From Acidobacteriaceae bacterium (GTDB lineage: Bacteria > Acidobacteriota > Terriglobia > Terriglobales > Acidobacteriaceae): a DNA stretch of 64,000 nucleotides. Location: contig PMAT01000093.1 of assembly GCA_003152695.1 (NCBI GenBank), positions 1-64,000 on the forward strand, written 5' to 3'. The position numbers were made by a program, and so were the translations under genes. Every line of letters starts with the position of its first letter. Within the stretch, counting starts at the first letter, position 1. A model generated the notes under the pieces. It saw only the letters and a list, made by a program, of their open reading frames with translations. It did not search any database and was not told where the DNA came from. Shown here in pieces: positions 24,511 to 33,469 of this stretch.

Positions 24511-25797
24511 TCAGTACGCTTCGTCGAGCAGCTCCACCACGTGGACCACGCGGGCGTTCATTCCCTTGCGCTTGATTCCCGCGGCATACTGCAACATGCA
24601 GCCGACATTCGCAGTGGCCACGATCTCCGGCTCGACGCTGGCGATGTAGCCCATCTTCTCGTCGAGAATTTTCATCGAGATTTCGTTCTGCGTGACGTTG
24701 TACACGCCCGCGCTGCCGCAACAGGAATCGGCACGCGGCGACTCCACCACCTCGGCGCCGATGAACTTCAGCAACTGCCGGGGAGCGCTGCGTATGCCCT
24801 GCGCGTGCGCCAGGTGGCACGGGTCCTGATAGGTGACGCGCGCTTTCAGCTTGTGCGCCGGCTCAACCAGGCCAACTTGTGCCAGATACTCGCTAATGTC
24901 GCGGACCTTGACCACGAACTCCTGGGCCCGCTTCGCATACTGGGGATCGTGTTCCAGGAGCGCCGCATATTCCTTCATGGTCGAACCGCAGCCGGCAGCG
25001 TTGGTCACGATGGCATCGAACTCGGGCTTGAGCATGGCGTCAATGTTGTGGCGCGCCAAGGTGCGCGATTGCTCGATGTATCCGGCGTGCAGGTGCAGTG
25101 CTCCGCAACAACTCTGACTCTGTGGGACATGGACTTCGATGCCATTCCTGGTGAGAACGCGAATGGTGGCGCGATTGAGTTCCGCAAACGCCACGCTGCT
25201 GATGCAGCCGATGAGCAGCGCCACACGTCCCCGCTGCGCGCCTTCGGCGGGATACACGCGGCCAAGATCGGCGAACGAGAAATCGCTCTCGATACGCGGC
25301 GAGAGCGCATCCAGTTCGGCGACTCCCAGCAGCTTCAGCAATCCGCTGCCGCGCGCCAGGCCCTGTAACCCCGAGCGCTGATAGAAGCGCACCAGCTTTG
25401 CATGTCTCGCAAGCTTGCCGAACGACGGCAGCACCGTCCCGTAGAAATGTGACCGCACTTTGCGTTGCAGCCAGCTACGCGGGTAGTTCTCCTCGATCTG
25501 CGACCGGGCGCGCTCCAGCAGGCTTCCGTAGGGCACGCCCGAGGGACAAGCGGTCTGGCAATTCAGGCAGCCCAGGCAGCGGTCAATATGGGTGACGAAG
25601 GAATCGGCCAGCGCCAGGCGGCCTTGGTCAACCAGCACCATCTGATAAATGCGGCCGCGCGGCGAATCCATCTCCGTACCCAGCGCGCGGTACGTGGGGC
25701 ACTGGTCCAGGCACAGTCCGCAATGGACGCACTTCGAGTACAGGTCCCAGGTGGGTTTCTCGCCCGAGGAGAAATTGGAGACTGGCTTTTCCGCCAC
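24511..25797 (-). CDS. glcF: Glycolate oxidase iron-sulfur subunit
   Basis: The 428-residue subunit carries two 4Fe-4S clusters in the N-terminal third: CVHCGLCLDQCP and CLGCLNCQTACPSG. Two CCG (heterodisulfide reductase-like) domains follow with QSCCGALHLHAGY and DSCCGSAGVYNVTQ. It passes electrons from the FAD subunits GlcD/GlcE to the membrane quinone pool during oxidation of glycolate to glyoxylate. It starts at GTG 25797, 14 bases after glcE, as the last gene of glcDEF. Sequence and length agree with GlcF; the related lactate-oxidising LutA is smaller and has only the CCG part. Confidence 0.93.
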   Translation of the reverse strand: MAEKPVSNFSSGEKPTWDLYSKCVHCGLCLDQCPTYRALGTEMDSPRGRIYQMVLVDQGRLALADSFVTHIDRCLGCLNCQTACPSGVPYGSLLERARSQIEENYPRSWLQRKVRSHFYGTVLPSFGKLARHAKLVRFYQRSGLQGLARGSGLLKLLGVAELDALSPRIESDFSFADLGRVYPAEGAQRGRVALLIGCISSVAFAELNRATIRVLTRNGIEVHVPQSQSCCGALHLHAGYIEQSRTLARHNIDAMLKPEFDAIVTNAAGCGSTMKEYAALLEHDPQYAKRAQEFVVKVRDISEYLAQVGLVEPAHKLKARVTYQDPCHLAHAQGIRSAPRQLLKFIGAEVVESPRADSCCGSAGVYNVTQNEISMKILDEKMGYIASVEPEIVATANVGCMLQYAAGIKRKGMNARVVHVVELLDEAY

Positions 25798-25811
25798 TGG
25801 AGTGGTGACCG

Positions 25812-27149
25812 TCAGAAGAGAAACCTCCCACGGTTCAGAATGTCTTTGGGATCGAGCGCCATTTTCACCGCGCGCATGCTTTCCAGGTCAGTTGGCATCG
25901 GCCCCCAGGCGCTGATGTGGTGCCGCGTCTCGGAGGGGCAATGGAGCACCGCCAGACTGGCATCACGCGGCACACGGTTGCGCAATCCCGAAACCGTATC
26001 GACGAAACTCACCAGCGAGTCCTCAGCGTCGGGCGCCGGCCACAGGCTTACCAGCAAGTGAGCAATTCCCACTCTGCCGATGGCCGCGAACAAGAAGTGG
26101 TTCGATTCGGCAACCGTCGACACTTCGTTGAGAACCGATTGAACGTCGCGCACCGGCAGCGTCATCGAGATCAGCAGAGACCGCGGATGCCGCTCGGCGG
26201 CGAGGGGAGAAAAATCTGAAAGCGTCCGCCAGAAACCCTGCTCGTTAGCGCCTTCCATTTCGCGGACCACCGCGGTGCCCAGCTCGGTGCGATACCGGGC
26301 CAGCACTGTCTCGCTGCCGGCGGCGCGAAGGCAAATGGACCACCCCGCTGCGGCCGGCGAGCCTGGCGCCAGCAGTTCGTGCGCCTGGGGAGAAACCAGC
26401 TCCAGGCAAATAGGATCCAGCGGCGAGCGCAGTACCTGGGACCGGAACTGAAGCGCCTCGGCAGCACTGGGAAAAACAGCGACGAAGGTCCGCGTCTGCC
26501 GCGGTGCGGGAAACAGTTTGAAGCTGGCGCTGGTAATGATTCCCAGCGTGCCCTGGCTGCCGATCAGCAGCTTCATCATGTCGTATCCGGCGACGTTTTT
26601 TACCACCCGGCCGCCGCCCTTGGCCTTACGCCCGTCGCCCGTTACAAAGCGCACGCCGATACAGTAATCGCGAAGGCCGCCGTAGCCATGGCGCAGCGGC
26701 CCATACAGTCCGGTAGCCAGCAGTCCGCCAATGGTCGAGCGCTCCGGCTGCGCGGGGTCCCCAGCGAAGAACAGGCCGTCTTTGGCGACCATCGCCGACA
26801 GTTGCGCAACCGTGCAACCTGCTCCAATGCCGACGGTGAGATCGCCGACATCGTAATGCTCCACGGCGGTGAGGCGCGCGGTGAAAAGCACAACATCGAT
26901 CTGCGGCGGCGGATTTCCAACTTGCTGCTGGGTGAATCCTCCGGCGGGAACCACGCTCAGACCATGCTCATTGGCGAACCGCAAAATGCCGGCAATCTCA
27001 TCGGCGGAAGCCGGGGTGACCGCCAGTGCGGGAGCCACGCCCAGAATGTTCCACGCCTGCAACTGCGCCGGATCTTCGCTGACATGTTCCGCTCCGCAAA
27101 TGGCGCGGAAGTCGGCGGCAAAGCGAGTAGGGATGGTCGCGGTGCTCAC
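25812..27149 (-). CDS. glcE: Glycolate oxidase FAD-binding subunit
   Basis: This 445-residue flavoprotein has a PCMH-type FAD-binding domain: VPAGGFTQQQVG, GDLTVGIGAGCTVAQL, STIGGLLATGLYGPLRHGYGG, GGGRVVKNVAGYDMMKLLIGSQGTLGII. It is shorter than GlcD and lacks the C-terminal HxH metal/substrate region, which is normal for GlcE. The GTG at 27149 has GGAGG four bases upstream and overlaps the glcD stop by four bases (GTGA), a translational coupling arrangement. An upstream in-frame start would lie inside glcD. Confidence 0.93.
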   Translation of the reverse strand: MSTATIPTRFAADFRAICGAEHVSEDPAQLQAWNILGVAPALAVTPASADEIAGILRFANEHGLSVVPAGGFTQQQVGNPPPQIDVVLFTARLTAVEHYDVGDLTVGIGAGCTVAQLSAMVAKDGLFFAGDPAQPERSTIGGLLATGLYGPLRHGYGGLRDYCIGVRFVTGDGRKAKGGGRVVKNVAGYDMMKLLIGSQGTLGIITSASFKLFPAPRQTRTFVAVFPSAAEALQFRSQVLRSPLDPICLELVSPQAHELLAPGSPAAAGWSICLRAAGSETVLARYRTELGTAVVREMEGANEQGFWRTLSDFSPLAAERHPRSLLISMTLPVRDVQSVLNEVSTVAESNHFLFAAIGRVGIAHLLVSLWPAPDAEDSLVSFVDTVSGLRNRVPRDASLAVLHCPSETRHHISAWGPMPTDLESMRAVKMALDPKDILNRGRFLF

Positions 27150-28591
27150 AGTCCCTCCTGCATCAGCACCGGGTTCTGGCTGGGGCCGGTGATCTCGCGG
27201 CACATGCGCGGCGTGGGAAAGATTTTCTGCGGGTTCAGTATGTCCCTACCGTTGAAGGCGTTGCGCAAGCTGATCATCACGTCAAGATCTTCTTCGGTGA
27301 ACAGACGCGACATCAAGTCGCGCTTCTCCAACCCGACGCCGTGCTCCCCGGTGATGGAGCCGCCGCATTGAATGCAAAACTCGAGGATCTCGCTGCTCGC
27401 CGACAAGACGCGCTCAAACTGCTCGGCGTTACGCATATCAAAGAGGATCAAGGGATGAAGATTGCCGTCTCCCGCGTGGAAAATGTTGCCGATCGTCAGG
27501 TCGTATTTCTTGGCGACGTTGCCGATGTGTCGCATCACCGCGGGTATCTGACTGCGCGGCACCACGCCGTCCTGGGTGTAGTACGACGGGGTCACCCGGC
27601 CCAGCGCGGCGAAAGCCATCTTGCGCCCCTTCCACAGCAGGGCGCGTTCGTCGTCGTCCTTGGCGCGCCGCACCTCGCGCGCCTTCTGACTTAGGCAGAC
27701 CTCTCGCACCGCGATTGCCTGCTCTTCCACCGCCTCGCGCAGTCCTTCCAATTCGATCAGCAGGACCGCGCCCGCATCCAGAGGGTAGCCGGCATGACAG
27801 AACGCTTCCACGGTGCGCAAGGTCCAACCGTCCAGCATCTCCAGCGCCGCGGGAGTGATGCCCGCAGCGGTAATGGCAGAAACCGTAAGCGCTGCGTCGT
27901 CCACCGACTCGAAGACGCCAAGCAGGGTCGCAATCTTCTCCGGCTTGCGCAGCAACTTCACCGTAATCGCGGTGACGATGCCGACTGTCCCTTCCGACCC
28001 CACCATAAAGCCGGTCAGATCGTAGCCGTAAGACTCGGCCGCCTTGCCGCCGAAATGCACGATCTCGCCGCTCGGCATGACCACCTCCACTCCGGTGACG
28101 TGGTTCACGGTCACGCCGTGCATCAGGGTGTGCGGGCCGCCCGAGTTCTCGGCGACGTTGCCGCCGATGGTGCAAGCTTTCTGGCTGGAGGGATCGGGCG
28201 CGAAGTACAGCCCCAGGTGCGACACGTGCTCAGAGAGTTGCAGGTTGACCACGCCCGGGCGCACCGTCGCGCGCTGGTTCTCGACGTCAACTTCGAGAAT
28301 GCGATTCATGCGCGAGAAGGCGATCACCAGGCCGCCCGCTTGCGGAATCGAGCCGCCACTGAGTCCGGTGCCCGCGCCGCGCGCCACCACGGCAACGTTA
28401 AGGGCCGTGGCCAGTCGCATGATTTGTGAAACCTGCTCCGTATTCTGCGGGAAGACAACCGCGCCGGGCGTGCTCTTGCGGATGCCAGCGTCGTACTCGT
28501 ACAGCATGAGGTCTTCGGGACGGTCCAGGACGGCATCGCGTCCGGCGATTTCGCGAAGATGTTCGACCAGGCCGGGCAAGTTCACAGGCAA
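27146..28591 (-). CDS. glcD: Glycolate oxidase catalytic FAD subunit
   Basis: About 481 residues (family near 490). The PCMH FAD domain includes VVARGAGTGLSGGSIP, CTIGGNVAENSGGPHTL and TGFMVGSEGTVGIVTA. The C-terminal FAD-oxidase domain has GNIFHAGDGNLHPLI (His pair) and GSITGEHGVGLEKR. It oxidises glycolate (or D-lactate) to the keto acid. The start is uncertain: TTG 28591 or GTG 28585 lie just after AAGG, while the open frame extends into the CBS gene. A TATAAAG at the 3' end of the CBS gene may be a -10. Order glcD-glcE-glcF is complete. Confidence 0.93.
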   Translation of the reverse strand: MPVNLPGLVEHLREIAGRDAVLDRPEDLMLYEYDAGIRKSTPGAVVFPQNTEQVSQIMRLATALNVAVVARGAGTGLSGGSIPQAGGLVIAFSRMNRILEVDVENQRATVRPGVVNLQLSEHVSHLGLYFAPDPSSQKACTIGGNVAENSGGPHTLMHGVTVNHVTGVEVVMPSGEIVHFGGKAAESYGYDLTGFMVGSEGTVGIVTAITVKLLRKPEKIATLLGVFESVDDAALTVSAITAAGITPAALEMLDGWTLRTVEAFCHAGYPLDAGAVLLIELEGLREAVEEQAIAVREVCLSQKAREVRRAKDDDERALLWKGRKMAFAALGRVTPSYYTQDGVVPRSQIPAVMRHIGNVAKKYDLTIGNIFHAGDGNLHPLILFDMRNAEQFERVLSASSEILEFCIQCGGSITGEHGVGLEKRDLMSRLFTEEDLDVMISLRNAFNGRDILNPQKIFPTPRMCREITGPSQNPVLMQEGL

Positions 28592-28628
28592 GTGTAGCGC
28601 CGCCTTCGAGCGCTTTATAATCTTACTC

Positions 28629-29060
28629 TCAGCTGGAGTACGACTGAATATAGGCGCGCATGGAGTCGGCTTCAACGGATTTCTCGTCGAGATGGCAGCG
28701 CAGCAGGTCGCGCAGCGAGAGAAAGCCGACCAGCATGGGGCCGTCGCATACCGGCAAATGTCGAATGCCGTGCGTCTGCATCAGGTACATGGCTGCTTCC
28801 GAACTGGTGCTGGGCGCAACCGCGTGCAGGTCGGTGCTCATCACCTCGGCAATGTAGGTGGACAGCGGGTCGCGCCCCTCGGCTACCACCCGCACCATAA
28901 GGTCGCGTTCGGAGAAGATGCCGACCAGTTGCGTGCCGTCGAGGACCGGAACGGCGCCCACGTTGCACTCCGACATATACTGGGCGGCCTCAAAGACGGT
29001 CTGGTCAGGCTGGACGTAGTGGATGGTGGGATTGCTCAGCAGATCCCGGATGGTCGCCAT
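28629..29060 (-). CDS. Two-CBS-domain protein
   Basis: The 143-residue protein consists of a tandem CBS pair: first around VQPDQTVFEAAQYMSECNVGAVPVLD to GIFSERDLM, second around VAPSTSSEAAMYLMQTHGIRHLPV to GFLSLRDLL. Such Bateman modules bind adenine nucleotides (AMP, ATP or SAM) and usually sense energy state. SD AGGGAGG is well placed. It lies directly upstream of glcDEF on the same strand (37-base gap), so it may be co-transcribed and might tune glycolate use; that link is inference. Confidence 0.93.
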   Translation of the reverse strand: MATIRDLLSNPTIHYVQPDQTVFEAAQYMSECNVGAVPVLDGTQLVGIFSERDLMVRVVAEGRDPLSTYIAEVMSTDLHAVAPSTSSEAAMYLMQTHGIRHLPVCDGPMLVGFLSLRDLLRCHLDEKSVEADSMRAYIQSYSS

Positions 29061-29395
29061 AGTGCCCTCCCTTGAAGGTCATGCCCCGGCGAGCCTTACT
29101 CTCCGCGCGCTCGACGGAGCAATACTCTGGCTCTCCGACGCCGGGGAATCCGCAAGCCGCGAACTTCTATCCGGTTCCCAGGACGAGCCCAGTCCTGGGG
29201 AGCGTGGGGCGCAAGCGAGTATATTCCGAAGGTCAAGCCGCTGTGAAGCGGAATTTGGGCGGCAAGCGCAGAAAATCCGGCTCTGGAGAGGCTTTTTAAC
29301 GCCGCAGGCCTACTTGCCTCAAACGCGAGACATCTCGCGCCGTGGCTGATATCCTCAACCATTTGGCGTTATTGTGCGCGGAGGAATGGCATCGA
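29061..29395. other. Divergent spacer between CBS gene and fabI
   Basis: 335 bases with no gene. It contains one clear 16-bp palindrome at 29324-29339 (listed separately). The part nearer the CBS gene has short overlapping frames without domain-like content. Confidence 0.6.
29324..29339. promoter_or_regulatory. Operator-like palindrome upstream of fabI
   Basis: CGCGAGA-CA-TCTCGCG is a perfect inverted repeat with 7-bp arms and a 2-bp centre, ending 56 bases before the fabI ATG. It has no U-run, and the short spacer makes a protein-binding site more likely than a hairpin. The regulator is unknown. Confidence 0.5.
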
Positions 29396-30166
29396 ATGTC
29401 GAATTGTTTAGAGGGCCGGACGGTGGTGGTGTTTGGCGTGGCCAACAAACGCAGCATTGCCTGGGCCATTGCCCAGCAGATGCAGCAGGCCGGGGCGCAA
29501 CTGGCCATCACCTACCAGAACGAGCGCCTGAAGGAGGAAGCCGACGACCTGATCGCGGCCCTGCCCAATTCGCAGGCCTTTCAATGCGACGTCAGCCGCG
29601 ACGAAGAGATCGCGCAACTGTTCGAGCAACTGAAGGCGCGTTACGGCAAGCTCGACGCGCTGGTACACAGCATCGCGTTTGCGCCCGCCGAAGAGCTGAA
29701 GGGCGAGTTCGCCGGCACCAGCCGCGAGGGCTTTCGCGTCGCGCTCGACATCAGCGTCTATTCGCTGGTGGCGCTGGCCCGCGCCGCCCGCCCGCTGATG
29801 ACCGAGGGCGGCAGCGTCATGACCCTCACCTATTACGGGGCGGAAAAAGTCGTGCCACGATACAACGTGATGGGCGTGGCCAAGGCGGCGCTGGAGGCTT
29901 GCGTCCGCTACCTGGCCTACGATCTGGGCAAGAACAAGATTCGCGTGAACGCCATTTCCGCCGGCCCCATCAAGACCCTGGCCGCGCGCGGCATCTCCGG
30001 CTTCGGCGACATGCTGGGCGCCCAGGCCGAGCGCGCTCCTCTGCAGCGCAACGTGGACGTGAAAGAGGTCGCCGCGACTGCCGTCTTCCTCGCCAGCGAC
30101 GCCGCCACCGGCATCACCGGCGAAACCATCTACGTGGATTGTGGATATAACATCATGGGATTTTGA
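29396..30166 (+). CDS. fabI: Enoyl-[acyl-carrier-protein] reductase (NADH)
   Basis: The 256-residue short-chain dehydrogenase catalyses the last step of each fatty-acid elongation round. GVANKRSIAWAIA is the FabI-type NAD site. The catalytic residues are Tyr156 and Lys163 (Y-x6-K: YNVMGVAK), with the second Tyr in TYYGAEKVVP. GPIKTLAARGISGF is the substrate-loop signature, and GETIYVDCGYNIMGF closes the protein. The start at 29396 follows GGAGGA by 11 bases; an upstream ATG at 29342 would add 18 poorly conserved residues. Cytoplasmic. It is monocistronic. Confidence 0.96.
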   Translation: MSNCLEGRTVVVFGVANKRSIAWAIAQQMQQAGAQLAITYQNERLKEEADDLIAALPNSQAFQCDVSRDEEIAQLFEQLKARYGKLDALVHSIAFAPAEELKGEFAGTSREGFRVALDISVYSLVALARAARPLMTEGGSVMTLTYYGAEKVVPRYNVMGVAKAALEACVRYLAYDLGKNKIRVNAISAGPIKTLAARGISGFGDMLGAQAERAPLQRNVDVKEVAATAVFLASDAATGITGETIYVDCGYNIMGF

Positions 30167-30180
30167 AAAGCAGTTGCCAG

Positions 30181-30206
30181 TTTCGAGTTTCGAGTTTCGA
30201 GTTTCA
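30181..30206. repeat. Heptamer microsatellite, four units
   Basis: TTTCGAG is repeated (TTTCGAG x3 then TTTCAAG) 15 bases after the fabI stop. It follows AAAAGCAGTTGCCAG, a string also found, with one change, right after the sigma factor stop (382 onward). Confidence 0.8.
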
Positions 30207-30307
30207 AGCAACGAGGTATAGCACCGATCTGCGAGGTGGGCGGCAGCGAAATCAGCAACCACATCATTCTTGGCATTCGCAACTGACAACTGGCTACTAA
30301 CAACTGC

Positions 30308-30742
30308 CTACTTCTTCTTCACCACAATCTTCCGCTCCTGGTCGCCTTGGCGTTCGAGGCAGATTTCCACGTCGCGCTCCTTCTCGAAGCGGGGAAACTT
30401 TTCTCCCCACTCCAGCAGCACCAGGTTGCCGGGCTCGGCGAAGAGTTCGTCGAGGCCCAGCGTGTCCAGCTCGCGCGGCGTGTCGATGCGGTAAAGATCG
30501 ACGTGGAAAAGGTTCACCTCGGGGCCGCGGTACTCGTGGATGAGGGTGAACGTGGGGCTGGTAACATCGTCCTGCGAAGCGGCGTGCAAGCCTTCGGCGA
30601 TGCCCTTCACCAGCGTGGTCTTGCCGGTGCCGAGATCGCCGCGCAGGATGACCATGCGCGCCGCCGTCAGTGTGGGCGCCAGCTTGCGGCCCAGCGCCAT
30701 GGTCTCTTCGGTCGAGTGCGTGATGTGCTCGTGGGGGTTCAT
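30308..30742 (-). CDS. tsaE: tRNA t6A37 biosynthesis ATPase
   Basis: The 144-residue P-loop protein has Walker A GDLGTGKTT (residues 35-43), TSPTFTLIHEY (switch/beta region), HVDLYRID and LLEWGEKF near the Walker B side, all typical of TsaE. It supports the TsaBD complex that adds threonylcarbamoyl to A37 of ANN-decoding tRNAs. The ATG at 30742 is 66 bases after the end of the NAD(P)HX repair gene on the same strand, a common neighbour pairing in bacteria. Open sequence upstream of the ATG is a shadow of the neighbouring gene. Confidence 0.95.
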   Translation of the reverse strand: MNPHEHITHSTEETMALGRKLAPTLTAARMVILRGDLGTGKTTLVKGIAEGLHAASQDDVTSPTFTLIHEYRGPEVNLFHVDLYRIDTPRELDTLGLDELFAEPGNLVLLEWGEKFPRFEKERDVEICLERQGDQERKIVVKKK

Positions 30743-30807
30743 CGCGGAACGAAGGGCAATTTTAGCAGGATGGGGTTTCTGTTCCGCCGCGAGTTGCGCT
30801 GCCCCGC

Positions 30808-32385
30808 TCACCCCCCGATCCGCGTCGTGCTTTCCTTCGCCCAGTGCGCGGCGCGGCGGAACGCTTCCGGCAGAGCTGCGAGCAGATCGGTGGCGACCAG
30901 CGAATGTTCGCCCATGGTTTCCACGGCCACGTCCCCGGCCAGTCCGTGCAGATACACCGCGGCGACGACGGCCAGCGGAATGTTGTCGGGCATCTGTCCC
31001 ATCACGCCCGCGGTCATGCCGGTCAGGATGTCGCCGGTGCCGCCGGTTGCCATGCCGGGATTGCCGGTGGGATTGACCCACGCGGTCCCATCCGGCAGCG
31101 CAACGATGGTGCGGTTGCCTTTCAGCACCAGCACCAGCCGATGCTCGCGCGCAAAACTGCGCGCGACGTTGAGCCGATCGGCCTGCACCGCCTTGATCGT
31201 GATACCCGCCAGCCGCGACATTTCTCCCGGATGGGGGGTCAGCACCAGCGGACGCTCGTGGCCATCAAGCAGATCTGTATGGCCGGCGAAGGCGTTGAGC
31301 CCATCAGCATCGATGACCATCGGGACTTTGGTCTGGCGCACGGCTTGGTGGACGAACTCCACGGTTTCAGGATCGCGGCCAATGCCCGGACCGAGAGCCA
31401 CCACGGTCATCGTCTTCGCCAGCTTCTGGAAGCGGCCGCTCTCGATGGCCGCGATTGCGATGCCGCCACTTTCGGTTTCGGCCAGCGGCTCGGTCATCAG
31501 CTCCGCCGCAAACGACGCGACGCTGGCGAGCACACGCGTTGGTGTTGCGACGGTACTGAGCCCAGTCCCCGCCCGCAGAGCCGACATGCCTGCCATGGCG
31601 GCGGCTCCCGACTTGCCTAGCGATCCGCCGACGATCAGAACGTGTCCGTACATGCCCTTGTTGCTGTCGGCAGCACGCGGCGCCAGCAGCGCGGCGAAGT
31701 CGCGCGGGGTGGTGAGCTCGAGCGCGAGCTGGCTGACGATGGCTTCCGGCGGTGATCCGATGGGCGCAACCACGATGGGGCCGCGCGTCAGATTGCCAAA
31801 GACATGCGCCGGGCGAGGCGCGGTGAACGTGACGATCGCATCGGCGCGCGCGATGTGCTCGTCAGTCTGCGCCGACATCGAATCGGAATCGGCTCCCGAG
31901 GGAATGTCCACCGCAATCACCGGCTTGCCGCTATCGTTCATCGCAACAATGGCATCGGCATAGAAGCCCTTCACCGGCGGGTGAAAGCCGGTGCCGAGTA
32001 CGGCGTCCACCAGCAGGTCGCAATTCGCCAGGCTGCGTGACCACTCCGCCTGCAATTCCTGCGCGTTGCGCAGCACGGTGGGACGCAGCGGCAGGCGCTC
32101 AAACATGGTCAGAGCGTCGCCGCGCAACTCGGTGGGAGCGGCGAGCAGCAGCACTTCCACCACTCGTCCCGCGCGGTGCAGTTTGCGCGCCACCACAAAT
32201 CCATCGCCGCCATTGTTGCCCTTGCCGCAAATTACGGCGATGCGGTTGGCATGGCGATACTGCTCCAGGACGAATTGCGCCACCGCGGACCCGGCGTTCT
32301 CCATCAAGATGATGGATTGCACTCCGAAGCGCGCGGTGGTAACGCGATCGATCTCGCGCATCTCGTCGGCAGTGGTGATTTTCAT
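30808..32385 (-). CDS. nnr: Bifunctional NAD(P)HX epimerase/dehydratase
   Basis: The 525-residue protein is a fusion. Residues about 1-215 are the YjeF_N epimerase domain (AVICGKGNNGGDGFVVARKLHRAG; DLLVDAVLGTGF; VIAVDIPSGADSD). Residues about 235-510 are the ADP-dependent dehydratase, a ribokinase-like fold (MYGHVLIVGGSLGKSGAAAMAG; LVLTPHPGEMSRL; GNPGMATGGTGDILTGM). It repairs hydrated NADH and NADPH. The gene starts with ATG inside the stop of the upstream channel gene (ATGA overlap), so the two are translationally coupled; tsaE follows. Confidence 0.95.
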   Translation of the reverse strand: MKITTADEMREIDRVTTARFGVQSIILMENAGSAVAQFVLEQYRHANRIAVICGKGNNGGDGFVVARKLHRAGRVVEVLLLAAPTELRGDALTMFERLPLRPTVLRNAQELQAEWSRSLANCDLLVDAVLGTGFHPPVKGFYADAIVAMNDSGKPVIAVDIPSGADSDSMSAQTDEHIARADAIVTFTAPRPAHVFGNLTRGPIVVAPIGSPPEAIVSQLALELTTPRDFAALLAPRAADSNKGMYGHVLIVGGSLGKSGAAAMAGMSALRAGTGLSTVATPTRVLASVASFAAELMTEPLAETESGGIAIAAIESGRFQKLAKTMTVVALGPGIGRDPETVEFVHQAVRQTKVPMVIDADGLNAFAGHTDLLDGHERPLVLTPHPGEMSRLAGITIKAVQADRLNVARSFAREHRLVLVLKGNRTIVALPDGTAWVNPTGNPGMATGGTGDILTGMTAGVMGQMPDNIPLAVVAAVYLHGLAGDVAVETMGEHSLVATDLLAALPEAFRRAAHWAKESTTRIGG

Positions 32386-33389
32386 GCGCGCTCCGTGGCC
32401 GAATCTTCCAGCCGGTGCAGACCGTCGGGCTCGCCCATGGCGATGAGATGGTCGCCGGAGTGGATGACCTCTTCGGGCGGGGGATTGAAGCGCATCGAGC
32501 CTTCACCCTTGATGGCGAGCACGATGACTCCCATCTCCTGGCGGATGCGCGAAGCTTCCAGGGTTGCGCCGACGAAGCGCGAGCCCGCCAGCACCTGCAC
32601 TTCTTCGATCTCCAGCGGCTTGTGCCGGCTCATGGCGGTGTCGAAGAAATCGACCACGTGCGGGCGCATGAAGGTCTGCGCGATGCGGTAACCGGCGAAG
32701 TTGTAGGGCGAGACCACGTGATTGGCACCGGCGGTGAGCAAGTGCTTCTCGGCATCTTCTTCGCTGGCGCGGGCAATGATGTTGAGCTTGGGATTCAAGC
32801 CGCGCGCGGTCAGGATGATGTAGATGTTGGTGGCGTCGGTGGTGGTGGCGGCAACCAGTCCGCGGGCGCTCTCGATGTGCAGCTCGCGCAGCACCTGCTC
32901 CTGGGTGGCGTCGCCCACCAGAGTGAGCCAGCCTTTGGCGGAGTAGCGCGCCAGCTTGGCCTGGTCGCTGTCGACAATCACAAAGGGCAAGGGCTTGCGC
33001 GCCAGTTCGCGCGCCACGCTGCGGCCCACGCGCCCGGCGCCGCAGATGATGTAGTGGTCCGACAATCGGCTGATGTCGCGGTCCATGCGTCTCCTGCCGA
33101 ATACCGATTGCAGCTCGAATTCTAGCAAAGCCTGGGTCGCGGCCCCGAAGAACAGCAGCACCAGGCCAACCCCGGCGACAATGATGAAGGTGTTGAAGAT
33201 GCGGCCCACGTGCGACAGTGGATGGATCTCGCCGTAGCCGATGGTGGTGACGGTGGTCAGCACCATGTAGAAGCCGTCGAACCAGCGCCAGCCTTCGAGG
33301 AAATGGAAACCGGCGACGCCGATGGCGATCAACGCCAGCAGCGCCAGGAACAGGACCTTCAGATTGAACAAGGCTCGCACAGCAGCCAT
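32382..33389 (-). CDS. Potassium channel with RCK (TrkA-N/TrkA-C) domains
   Basis: The 335-residue protein has two membrane helices around a pore loop with filter TTVTTIGYGE. An RCK domain follows with the Rossmann motif YIICGAGRVGRSVARELA and DATQEQVLRELHI, then a TrkA-C domain (GVIVLAIKGEGSMRFNPPPEEVIHSGDHLIAMG). Likely a ligand-gated K+ channel of the inner membrane. The start is set at 33389 (MAAVRALFN); 15 more codons are open upstream. It overlaps the NAD(P)HX repair gene by four bases. Confidence 0.92.
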   Translation of the reverse strand: MAAVRALFNLKVLFLALLALIAIGVAGFHFLEGWRWFDGFYMVLTTVTTIGYGEIHPLSHVGRIFNTFIIVAGVGLVLLFFGAATQALLEFELQSVFGRRRMDRDISRLSDHYIICGAGRVGRSVARELARKPLPFVIVDSDQAKLARYSAKGWLTLVGDATQEQVLRELHIESARGLVAATTTDATNIYIILTARGLNPKLNIIARASEEDAEKHLLTAGANHVVSPYNFAGYRIAQTFMRPHVVDFFDTAMSRHKPLEIEEVQVLAGSRFVGATLEASRIRQEMGVIVLAIKGEGSMRFNPPPEEVIHSGDHLIAMGEPDGLHRLEDSATERA

Positions 33390-33415
33390 TGTGTCGCGTA
33401 GCGGCGCGCAGCGCA

Positions 33416-33446
33416 AGAAAAACGCCCTTCCCATTCAGGAAGGGCG
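33416..33446 (-). terminator. Intrinsic terminator of the permease pair
   Basis: Read on the minus strand, a 9-bp perfect stem (arms at 33423-33431 and 33438-33446, core GCCCTTCC) with a 6-base loop is followed by a T-rich run (33416-33422). It sits 24 bases after the permease stop. Confidence 0.9.
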
Positions 33447-33469
33447 GATAACTGAAGGGAACGAGGAGT

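Noticed and set aside
30347-31963. Plus-strand open frame of 538 codons
   Set aside because: It lies opposite tsaE and the NAD(P)HX repair gene, both with complete motifs. Its translation is Ala/Ser/Arg-rich without any domain pattern.
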